Assembly: GCF_036567905.1 (NCBI RefSeq)
Contig: NZ_DATCTO010000004.1
Span: 1-36,010, forward strand
Source of the DNA: Candidatus Binatus sp.
GTDB taxonomy: Bacteria; Desulfobacterota; Binatia; Binatales; Binataceae
DNA: 36,010 nt
Direction: 5' to 3'
The notes below the pieces were generated by a model that was given only the letters and a program-made list of their open reading frames with translations, did not search any database and was not told where the DNA came from. Position numbers and translations under genes: made by a program. Every line of letters starts with the position of its first letter. The stretch's first letter is position 1. Below, one piece after another: positions 15,522 through 22,204 of this stretch.

Positions 15522-16628
15522 CTATTCCCAGGGCGAGTGCGGCTTCATCTTGAGCGCCTGCGCGACCGCGGGATGCACGACATGGCCGTCGAAGGTGTTC
15601 AGCCCGTGGCGAATTGCGGGGTTGTGCAGTCCGGCCCCGAGAATCCCGTGATCCGCGATCTCCAGCGCATAGGTGAGCGTCGCATTGGTGAGCGCGTAGG
15701 TTGATGTGTGCGGCACCATCGCCGGCATGTTGGTCACGCAGTAGTGCACGACGCCGCCACGAATGAACGTCGGCCGCGCGTGCGTCGTCGGCGCGGAGGT
15801 CTCCGCGATTCCGCCTTGATCGATCGATAAATCCACGATCGCCGCGCCGCGGCGCATCCGCGCAACCATCTTTGCGCTTACCAGCCGCGGCGCGCGTGCG
15901 CCCGGGACCAGCACCGCGCCAATCACGAGATCGCAGTTGGTTACTTCCTCGTCCAGCGTCGCGCGATTCGACATCACGGTGGTCACGCGCCCGCCCAGCA
16001 GGTCGCTCAAATAGCGCAGCCTGGTCGGATTGATATCCATGATCGTCACTTCAGCGCCGACGCCGGCGGCAACCCGGCATGCGTTCAGCCCGGCGATTCC
16101 GCCGCCGACCACGACCACCTTGCCCGGCCGCACCCCTGACGCTCCGCTGAGCAGCACGCCGCGGCCGCCGCTGCGCGCCTGCAGGCACCAGGCGCCGGCC
16201 TGAATCGCCAGCCGGCCCGCGATTTCGCTCATCGGCGCCAGCAGCGGCAAGCTCGAGTCTTCGAGCTGGATCGTTTCGTAGCCGACCGCCGTCACGCGGC
16301 GGTGAATCAACTCGCGCGAAAGACGCCGGTCCGCAGCCAGATGGAGATAGGTAAAAAGAATCAACCCCGGGCGCATCAGCGGATATTCCGGCGGCTGCGG
16401 CTCCTTGACCTTCAGGATCAGGTCGGCGCGGCGCCACACGCCGGGCGCGGCGGTTACGATCGATGCGCCCGCTTTGCGATAATCGCGGTCGGCAAATCCG
16501 CTGCCGATGCCGGCCCCGGCCTGGACCGTCACGCGATGACCGTGCACGCGCAGCGCCGCCACGCCGGCCGGAGTCAGCGACACGCGCCGCTCGTCGGATT
16601 TGATTTCGGTGGGAATTCCAACATTCAT
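15522..16628 (-). CDS. ald: Alanine dehydrogenase
   Basis: This enzyme interconverts L-alanine and pyruvate plus ammonia with NAD; family members can also act on glycine/glyoxylate. The 368-residue form from ATG 16628 starts MNVGIPTEIKSDERRVSLTP, the family N-terminus. An open frame reaching 16712 is ignored. Visible are the substrate-site lysine in VKEPQPPEY, the histidine in FTYLHLAAD, the Rossmann motif VVGGGIAGLNACRVAAGVGAEV and the C-terminal VVHYCVTNMPAMVPHTST block. A ribosome site (ggagg) lies about 11 bases upstream. It is a single gene, divergent from gcvH. Confidence 0.95.
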   Translation of the reverse strand: MNVGIPTEIKSDERRVSLTPAGVAALRVHGHRVTVQAGAGIGSGFADRDYRKAGASIVTAAPGVWRRADLILKVKEPQPPEYPLMRPGLILFTYLHLAADRRLSRELIHRRVTAVGYETIQLEDSSLPLLAPMSEIAGRLAIQAGAWCLQARSGGRGVLLSGASGVRPGKVVVVGGGIAGLNACRVAAGVGAEVTIMDINPTRLRYLSDLLGGRVTTVMSNRATLDEEVTNCDLVIGAVLVPGARAPRLVSAKMVARMRRGAAIVDLSIDQGGIAETSAPTTHARPTFIRGGVVHYCVTNMPAMVPHTSTYALTNATLTYALEIADHGILGAGLHNPAIRHGLNTFDGHVVHPAVAQALKMKPHSPWE

Positions 16629-16791
16629 GCAGCCAGGTCCTCCGGGTGCGCGCGATCGGCCGATCTCATCCGCTTGGCATCGACGATACGGCGCATGAAG
16701 AGCGGCAGGCAATCGCGGCGGCTAACGCCATCGACGCGAACAGTCAAGAGTCACGCGTGTGATCGATGCCCGCGATGGCGCGAAGCGGAAC

Positions 16792-16820
16792 TTGACAAGA
16801 CTGACTCCACTGCCTTTCAT
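16792..16820 (+). promoter_or_regulatory. Candidate sigma-70 promoter of gcvH
   Basis: A perfect -35 TTGACA (16792-16797) is followed after exactly 17 bases by TTTCAT (16815-16820), which matches four of six -10 positions. It lies about 75 bases before the gcvH ATG. The rest of the ald-gcvH gap (16629-16896) shows no gene and no recognisable glycine riboswitch. Confidence 0.5.
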
Positions 16821-16896
16821 GAGCATTGATGTGACCGCGATCGGCCTGGCGCGAAACGGCCGCAAAGCGCGCACCGCTCACGATTCCGGAGGAGTC

Positions 16897-17286
16897 ATGG
16901 AGATCCCGCAGGGGCTTAAATATTCGAAAGAGCACGAATGGGTCGCGACTGAAGAGGTCGTTGCGACCGTTGGAATCACCGATCATGCGCAAGACCAGTT
17001 GGGCGAGATCGTGTATATCGAATTGCCCGCGGTCGGCGACAAGATCAGCAAGGACGATCCGTTCGGCGTCGTCGAGTCGGTCAAGGCGGTCTCGGATATT
17101 TACGCGCCCGTCACCGGAACCGTCATCGAGATCAACGAGGACCTGCGCGAGAGCCCCGAAACCGTCAACGAAGACCCGTACGGCGACGGATGGCTGATCA
17201 AGGTGAAAATCACGGACCTGAGCGATCTCGAAGACCTGATGGACGCCGACGAATACGGGGAACTGCTCGCGCGCGAGAAGGAATAA
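16897..17286 (+). CDS. gcvH: Glycine cleavage system H protein
   Basis: A 129-residue lipoyl carrier protein that shuttles the aminomethyl group between P, T and L proteins in glycine cleavage. The lipoylated lysine is Lys63 in VESVKAVSDIYAP; ITDHAQDQLGEIVYIELP and the glycine-rich turn near the C-terminus are also kept. The ATG at 16897 has a strong site (ccggaggagtc); longer upstream frames are not supported. No gcvT or gcvP lies in the window. It may feed a cleavage system elsewhere or serve as a lipoate donor. It stands alone, with ald divergent and the DUF3426 gene convergent 16 bases away. Confidence 0.96.
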   Translation: MEIPQGLKYSKEHEWVATEEVVATVGITDHAQDQLGEIVYIELPAVGDKISKDDPFGVVESVKAVSDIYAPVTGTVIEINEDLRESPETVNEDPYGDGWLIKVKITDLSDLEDLMDADEYGELLAREKE

Positions 17287-17302
17287 TCGCGGTGCTTGAG
17301 GT

Positions 17303-18589
17303 TCAGGCCGGCGGCCGGGAGCTTGCGCTGGAATCGGGGGCGGCCGCCGCCGGGGCGGCCTTTGACACCGAGATTCTAATCTTGGCGGCGCCCGCGGGAG
17401 GATTTATGAACACCATCAGGAAAGCAGCCGATGCCGATGACTCCATCGCGAATGCCTTCTGCGGACTCAACCCCTGAGAGAATTCGATTTCGCGCGGCGT
17501 CATCTCGCCAAGCATCTTGGCCGAGAGCTCGTTGCCGCAATAGACGGCCTGGCTGGCGATCGGATGCGCGCCGTCGCCAATCAGATCGCCGTCGATCTCG
17601 ACCAGATGCAACGGACGGGTTCCGACGTTCTGCGCGTCGCCGCTTATCACCAACGCGACATGGCCGCCCTTGAGCGTGTAATACTCCGAGCGGACGTCAT
17701 GCAGCGCCACCAGCATCGCGGGTACGATTGGACGCGCGAAGTAACCGCCGATTCGCGGAGCCTCGCTGAGAATGCGCGCGCTGGCGGCGGGCTCGCCGCA
17801 GATGAGCGCGCTCGCAGCGAGGAAAACGATCGCTACAAAGAAAAACGTCGCGAGAAAAAATCCCGACGCATGAGTTGCGCCGGCCGCCGCCGCCTCGGCG
17901 CCTCCGTCGCCGAGCTGTCCCAGCTGGAACCCCGCGGGTTTCGCCGGCGGCTGTGCGAACCGGGGCGCTGCCGCACGCGCAGGCGCTGCCGCGTGACGCA
18001 CCGGATTGGGCGCCGGGCGCGGAGCGGGCTCCGGCTCGGCGATCATGGTCGGGGCTTGGCGAATCGGCGCGGATTCGAACTCAGCCGGCGTATCGCCCAC
18101 CTGCCATCCGCCGTTGTCGGGTTCGAGGCGCTCGAGCTCGTGCTCCGGCGGCGCGTCGCCGATTTCATTGCGCTCGTCGCTGAAATCGAATTTCAGATTT
18201 TCGCCGGTGTCGGCTTTCTGCTCGCGGTCGCCGAAGGGGCGATTGAGCGGATCGTCGGCTTCCGGTTCGCGCCGGTCTTGCTCGCGTCGAACTTCCGGCT
18301 CGGGCGGATTCGGTGGCCGCAACTCCGCGCTATGCTCGCGTTTGACTACGTCGCTTTCGACCGGAGACTTGAGCGCGCCTGCTCGCGGCCGCGCGGGACG
18401 GATCGTGCGCGCCGGCTGAGATTCACTTTCGGCCGCTTGTGGAACCGGTGTGCGCACTCTTGCAGGTACCGCGGCCGCATTGAACACATGGCCGCATCGC
18501 GAGCACTTGAAGGTCGGTGTATCGTCGGGCAGGACCCGCTCATCAATCCGGTAGCGGGTGTGGCAACTGGTGCATTGAATTTCGATCAT
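17303..18589 (-). CDS. MJ0042 zinc-ribbon, DUF3426 membrane protein
   Basis: A 428-residue protein. The N-terminus is a zinc ribbon of the MJ0042 type (Cys6, Cys9, Cys29, Cys32). A long low-complexity linker rich in Pro, Ala, Glu and Arg follows (about residues 40-235). Then comes one membrane segment (FFLATFFFVAIVFLAASALI) and a C-terminal DUF3426 beta domain (VRSEYYTLKGGHVALVISGDAQNVG onward). The layout is cytoplasmic ribbon, single helix, extracytoplasmic domain. The function is not established for the family. The ATG has a good site on the minus strand (gaggtggggga). It is divergent from the GT4 gene and convergent with gcvH. Confidence 0.9.
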   Translation of the reverse strand: MIEIQCTSCHTRYRIDERVLPDDTPTFKCSRCGHVFNAAAVPARVRTPVPQAAESESQPARTIRPARPRAGALKSPVESDVVKREHSAELRPPNPPEPEVRREQDRREPEADDPLNRPFGDREQKADTGENLKFDFSDERNEIGDAPPEHELERLEPDNGGWQVGDTPAEFESAPIRQAPTMIAEPEPAPRPAPNPVRHAAAPARAAAPRFAQPPAKPAGFQLGQLGDGGAEAAAAGATHASGFFLATFFFVAIVFLAASALICGEPAASARILSEAPRIGGYFARPIVPAMLVALHDVRSEYYTLKGGHVALVISGDAQNVGTRPLHLVEIDGDLIGDGAHPIASQAVYCGNELSAKMLGEMTPREIEFSQGLSPQKAFAMESSASAAFLMVFINPPAGAAKIRISVSKAAPAAAAPDSSASSRPPA

Positions 18590-18642
18590 TCCCCCACCTC
18601 ACATCCCGCCGATGAAATTATCACACGGCAAGGGGTCGCGCA

Positions 18643-18680
18643 GCTTTTGCGCGCGCCGCTTTTGCGCGCGCCGCGCAAAA
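18643..18680. repeat. 15-bp tandem repeat with hairpin in a divergent intergenic
   Basis: The unit gcttttgcgcgcgcc occurs twice head to tail (18643-18657 and 18658-18672) and is followed by gcgcaaaa. As a result ttttgcgc (18660-18667) pairs with gcgcaaaa (18673-18680) across a 5-base loop. It lies in the 125-bp gap between the divergent DUF3426 and GT4 genes, where a shared operator would sit. Confidence 0.7.
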
Positions 18681-18714
18681 CCGATTCGGTGGCGATGCCG
18701 CGGAGTGCCGTTCA

Positions 18715-19839
18715 ATGCGGATAGCCTTGCTGACGCGCCGTTTCGATAGCGCGGGCGGCGGCACCGAGCGCGATTTGATCGTTACGGCGGAAGCGCTGCG
18801 CGCGGCGGGCCATCAAATTACGATTTTCGCAGGCGAGATCCGCGGCGCGACCGGCCAGTGGGATGTCCATCGCGTCGGCGCTGGCCCAGGCTTGGGACGC
18901 GCGTTGTCGCTGATGCGATTTGCATGGGCTGCTGCGCCCGCGGCGCGCCGCGCAGGGGCCGAGCTGGTGCTGAGTTTCGCGCGATGCGTCGGCGCGGACG
19001 TGATGCGCTCGGGCGGCGGCGCGCATGCCAGTTACATCCGCGCGGCGCGAAAATGGCGCGGCGCGCTCGGCGCGTCTGCGATGCGTATCAGCCCGTATCA
19101 TCGGGTGCAGATGCTGGTCGAGCGCCAGGCCTTCCGAAGTCCCGGCCTGAAACGCGTGATCGCGGTGTCGGATTTCGTTCGCAGGGATCTGATTCGGGAA
19201 TTCGGCCTTGCGCCTGAAAAAACGGTAACGATCTACAACGGCGTCGATCTCGATCGCTTCCGGCCCGCCGCCGATCCGTCCGAGCGCGCGGCTATCCGCC
19301 AGAAGTTTGCAGTTCCGGGCAGTGCCCGGGTGGTCGCCTTTGTTGGCAATGGCTTCGCGCGCAAGGGATTGGGATTCCTCATCGAAGCATGGCCGCTGGT
19401 CGCGGGCGGAGCGTTCTTATTGGTGGTCGGCGCCGATCGAGCCGCCGACAAATTCGAGCGCCGCGCGGGCGCCCTCCACGTCGGCGCTCGAGTGGTCTTC
19501 GCGGGTCCACAACCCAACGTCGAGGCTATGTTTCACGCGGCGGACGCGTTTGCGATGCCGTCGCTGTTCGAACCGTTCGGCAACGCCGTGATGGAAGCGA
19601 TGGCCAGTGGATTGCCCGTGATGACCAGCGCGTTCTCGGGGGTTGCGGAGTTGATCCCGCCCTCGATGCGCGGGTTTAGAGTCGAGAACCCCGACGACGT
19701 GGGCGAGGTCGCGCTTCGTCTGGGCGCCTTGTTTGACGCGCCCGCAAGTCTTGGCGCTGAGGCTCGCGAGACGGCTGCGAAATTTACCTGGACGCGCTAC
19801 GCAAACGAATTGAACGCGCTGATCGAGTCGATAGGGTAG
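18715..19839 (+). CDS. GT4 glycosyltransferase, WaaG-like (LPS core)
   Basis: A 374-residue GT-B fold enzyme. The N-terminal donor-independent half opens with LLTRRFDSAGGGTERD and contains RSGGGAHASYIRA, close in pattern to the SGGG-H segment of WaaG, the LPS core glucosyltransferase I. The C-terminal Rossmann half has VGNGFARKGLGFLIEA and the donor motif PSLFEPFGNAVMEAMASGLPV with the E-x7-E signature. The family transfers a sugar from a nucleotide donor in the cytoplasm. The acceptor is probably lipid A-core, but this is inference. The ATG at 18715 has a GGAG about ten bases upstream. Confidence 0.88.
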   Translation: MRIALLTRRFDSAGGGTERDLIVTAEALRAAGHQITIFAGEIRGATGQWDVHRVGAGPGLGRALSLMRFAWAAAPAARRAGAELVLSFARCVGADVMRSGGGAHASYIRAARKWRGALGASAMRISPYHRVQMLVERQAFRSPGLKRVIAVSDFVRRDLIREFGLAPEKTVTIYNGVDLDRFRPAADPSERAAIRQKFAVPGSARVVAFVGNGFARKGLGFLIEAWPLVAGGAFLLVVGADRAADKFERRAGALHVGARVVFAGPQPNVEAMFHAADAFAMPSLFEPFGNAVMEAMASGLPVMTSAFSGVAELIPPSMRGFRVENPDDVGEVALRLGALFDAPASLGAEARETAAKFTWTRYANELNALIESIG

Positions 19840-19855
19840 GGCGCGCGGCGCATTT

Positions 19856-20707
19856 CTAGCCGGCGAGACCGTCGAACATTCCACGCGCGATTGCGAGCCT
19901 GCGTTCCTCGCGCGCGATTCGCCCGATGCCGGCGCCCGTCAACTGCGCAATCCGCAGTCGTGTCATCGCGATCGCGTTCTTCAGGATCACGTCCAGGCTG
20001 GAATGCTTCTCATGCAGCATGCGGCACCGGCCGCGCTCGCGCGCAATTCTGATGAATCGTTCGCGATTGGCACGTGCGGCGTCGACTTCGTGATAGACGA
20101 GCGCCTCGGGCGCGTATCCGATCCGAAAGCCCGCGCGCCGGATCCGCTGCGACATCTCGGTTTCCTCTTCGTGCCCGCCCGCGCCCGGACCGAGGCGCTC
20201 GTCGAACGGTCCCACTTGCTTAAGCATGCCGGCACGAAAAGCCATATTTGCGCCGAGCACTCCGCGCACCTCGATTACTTCTTCGCCATGGTCGGCGATC
20301 GGCAGATCGAGGTACACTGCCATCGGCCCGACCTTTTTTTCGGGGTCTTCAGCCGGAAGGATTCGCCCCTTCATCGCGGCGAATTCGCGATGGGTGTCAA
20401 AGAACCGCTCGACCGCCTCAAGATAGCCCGGCGCGACGATCAGATCGTCGTCGAGGAAGACGAGGATTTCGCTTTCGCCGGCCGCATCCGCGATTGCGCG
20501 ATTCTGAATGCGGCATTTTCCGGCGCGGGGCTCGTGCAGATGCTTGAGCGCCGCGCCTTCGAGCGACAGCTCCATCGGCGCCGGCGTGCCGTTTTCGGCG
20601 ACGATTAGCTCGCGCGAACCAGTCGCGAGTTCGGGCGCGAGGCTTGCCATCAGCCGCCGAAGCGAGTCGGGCCTGGCGTGAGTCGCGACGATGACAGAGG
20701 TCTTCAA
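19856..20707 (-). CDS. Family 2 glycosyltransferase
   Basis: A 283-residue GT-A enzyme. It begins TSVIVATHARPDSLRRLM, with the nucleotide-binding strand; the metal-binding DxD appears as LVFLDDDLIVAPGY, and the catalytic-base region as GANMAFR...GPGAGGHEEETEMSQRIRRAG. These are typical of polysaccharide, LPS or protein glycosylation enzymes. There are no membrane segments. The methyltransferase upstream on the minus strand ends 6 bases before this start, so they form a two-gene operon. The acceptor and sugar are unknown. Confidence 0.9.
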   Translation of the reverse strand: MKTSVIVATHARPDSLRRLMASLAPELATGSRELIVAENGTPAPMELSLEGAALKHLHEPRAGKCRIQNRAIADAAGESEILVFLDDDLIVAPGYLEAVERFFDTHREFAAMKGRILPAEDPEKKVGPMAVYLDLPIADHGEEVIEVRGVLGANMAFRAGMLKQVGPFDERLGPGAGGHEEETEMSQRIRRAGFRIGYAPEALVYHEVDAARANRERFIRIARERGRCRMLHEKHSSLDVILKNAIAMTRLRIAQLTGAGIGRIAREERRLAIARGMFDGLAG

Positions 20708-20713
20708 TGCGCT

Positions 20714-21430
20714 TCAGTCTTGACCCGAATCGGAGCTATCCGCCTTGCGGAACCGCATGATGATATTTTCGTCCATCAGCAGGCTCGCGCTGGTCATGAA
20801 CCGCAGCAGCTCACGATTGATTCTGCGCTGCGCCGGTTCTTTTGCGCGCCCGTAGAGCATCCACGAGAAGCCCGCGATCAACGGCCACAGAATCGGCGCA
20901 AAGATTCGCGACCGCAACTTGCGCCGGCTGCGCCCGAGCGCCTCCATCCGAAGTCCCGCCCCCCATGCGATCCAATGCAGGTCGTTGAGGCCCATCACGT
21001 GCCAGTTGCGGCCGTCGGCGACGCGATAGCGGTACGCCAGCGGCGCACGCCGTCCCTTGTAGTAGCCGCTCAGCAAGTAATGTATTCGCGAGCTGACGTT
21101 CAGGCGATTGGGCGTGGTGACGATCGCGACCGCGCCCGGCCGCATCACGCGCGCTATTTCACCGAGCGCGTGCGGGATGTCGGCGAGATGCTCGATCACT
21201 TCGAGCATCATCACCAGGTCGAAGCGCGCCGGGCGAAACGGCAGATCGTGATTGAGGTTGACCGCCACCCAGCCGGGTTTGCGGGTTCGATACTCGGTCG
21301 ATACTACCCGCCATCCGCGCTCCGCAAGCAGACGGCTCGACAGGCCGTCGCCCGCACTCAAGTCCAGCGCGAGCGATGACGGCGTCGGCGCCGGCGCAAG
21401 CGCAATCGCGCCGCGAACCCGTTCACTCAT
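20714..21430 (-). CDS. Class I SAM-dependent methyltransferase
   Basis: A 238-residue Methyltransf_11-type enzyme. It has SAM motif ALDLSAGDGLSSRLLAERGW, acidic VVSTEY, and FDLVMMLEVIEHLADIPHALGEIARVMRPGAVAIVTTPN. The C-terminal part (from about residue 150) with several aromatic and Arg residues and a hydrophobic FAPILWPLIAGFSWML stretch may touch the membrane. It is the first gene of an operon with the GT2 enzyme, which suggests methylation of a sugar in a glycan. The substrate is not determined. The A-rich phased stretch upstream (21451-21475) may be its promoter. Confidence 0.88.
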   Translation of the reverse strand: MSERVRGAIALAPAPTPSSLALDLSAGDGLSSRLLAERGWRVVSTEYRTRKPGWVAVNLNHDLPFRPARFDLVMMLEVIEHLADIPHALGEIARVMRPGAVAIVTTPNRLNVSSRIHYLLSGYYKGRRAPLAYRYRVADGRNWHVMGLNDLHWIAWGAGLRMEALGRSRRKLRSRIFAPILWPLIAGFSWMLYGRAKEPAQRRINRELLRFMTSASLLMDENIIMRFRKADSSDSGQD

Positions 21431-21528
21431 CGCAACCGCAAATTGTGTTTCACTTTTTTACTTTTTCGCTTTTTCACCGGCGCCGCGCGCTCAAGCCGCC
21501 CGCGCGAATATTGGAATCCCGTCTTGAA

Positions 21529-21559
21529 TTGGAATCATCAGCCGGTTAAACGGTATACT
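21529..21559 (+). promoter_or_regulatory. Candidate tRNA-Leu promoter
   Basis: A TATACT (21554-21559) -10 element with five of six consensus bases lies 14 bases before the tRNA. A weaker TTGGAA (21529-21534) sits 19 bases further up. Such a close, strong -10 is usual for tRNA genes. Confidence 0.5.
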
Positions 21560-21572
21560 CTTGCCCTCGCAC

Positions 21573-21658
21573 GCGAGAGTGGCGGAATGGCAGACGCGCA
21601 AGGCTCAGGACCTTGTGAGCGCAAGCTCGTAGGGGTTCAAGTCCCCTCTCTCGCACCA
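21573..21658 (+). tRNA. tRNA-Leu (anticodon CAG)
   Basis: An 86-base tRNA with a full cloverleaf. The acceptor gcgagag (21573-21579) pairs with ctctcgc, ending in an encoded CCA (21656-21658). The anticodon stem caagg/ccttg encloses ctcagga, giving anticodon CAG, which reads CUG. The long variable arm (tgagcgcaagctcg) marks a leucine-type class II tRNA. The T-arm ggggttcaagtcccc is intact. Confidence 0.97.
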
Positions 21659-21695
21659 ATCCGTTTTTCACTGGCGCCGCGAAGTCGCGGCGTGC

Positions 21696-21953
21696 TCAAT
21701 AGGCCGAAGGGATCTCGGCATGCGAGGTCTTGTCGCCTGACTTTTCCGGTTCGTGGCATTTTTCGACATCCTTGACGCTGCCGCCGATGGCCGACGCGAT
21801 CTCAGCATCGGAGCGACCCGATTCCGTTTGCAACTTCACGACGTTGCAATCGACGTGGTCACTGGAAATCGAGCCGCAACCCGACATTGCGCCCGCGAGA
21901 AGCAGCGTTACAAACGCGGCTGCCATACCCAATTTGCTAAATCTGTCCGCCAT
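21696..21953 (-). CDS. Small predicted lipoprotein
   Basis: An 85-residue protein with a signal peptide and lipobox MSGC (Cys26) after the hydrophobic run AAAFVTLLLAGA. The mature 60 residues are hydrophilic (DCNVVKLQTESGRSDAEIASAIGGSVKDVEKC) and carry two further cysteines. DAEIASAIGGSVKDVEKC looks like a small helical motif. No family is recognised. It is a single gene on the minus strand beside tRNA-Leu; a loose TTGTAA/TAATAT promoter pair lies about 60-85 bases upstream (22013-22039, minus strand). A perfect 7-bp GC hairpin at 21675-21692 lies after its stop but has no T-run. Confidence 0.75.
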   Translation of the reverse strand: MADRFSKLGMAAAFVTLLLAGAMSGCGSISSDHVDCNVVKLQTESGRSDAEIASAIGGSVKDVEKCHEPEKSGDKTSHAEIPSAY

Positions 21954-22120
21954 CGAAATATCCCCTCCGGAGTCGAATTCAGCCCATCCCCAGGAATCCC
22001 GGCATGCGCACGATATTATTAACCGGCGCGCTTTTACAAGCCGTTTGATCGACCGGGCGCCTCGGCGTCAAAGCAGCGCGCTTGAGAGGTGACCGGCAGG
22101 ACAATATGATTTGAGATCGA

Positions 22121-22142
22121 AGGGCGCGCCGCGCCCTTTTTT
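22121..22142 (+). terminator. Intrinsic terminator or attenuator upstream of valS
   Basis: A 7-bp stem agggcgc/gcgccct (22121-22127 with 22131-22137), loop gcc, is followed by a run of six T. It works on the plus strand only. It ends 62 bases before the valS start, while no plus-strand protein gene precedes it after the tRNA at 21658. It could end a tRNA read-through or an unseen leader/small RNA, or act as an attenuator. Confidence 0.85.
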
Positions 22143-22204
22143 CGACGGAGCGATTCCGGCATCGCATAAAATATCGCAGGCTCGGCGGGGTCAGGATACT
22201 CACG

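Noticed and set aside
16629..16896. Glycine riboswitch upstream of gcvH
   Set aside because: I looked for the paired aptamer hallmarks but saw none; only a plain promoter pattern is present.
21675..21692. A perfect GC hairpin between tRNA-Leu and the small lipoprotein as a terminator
   Set aside because: It has no T-run on either strand in the correct position; the T-run at 21663-21668 precedes it on the plus strand.
21954..22204. T-box leader upstream of valS
   Set aside because: A terminator is present, but I see no T-box sequence (TGGNACCGCG-like) or specifier loop.
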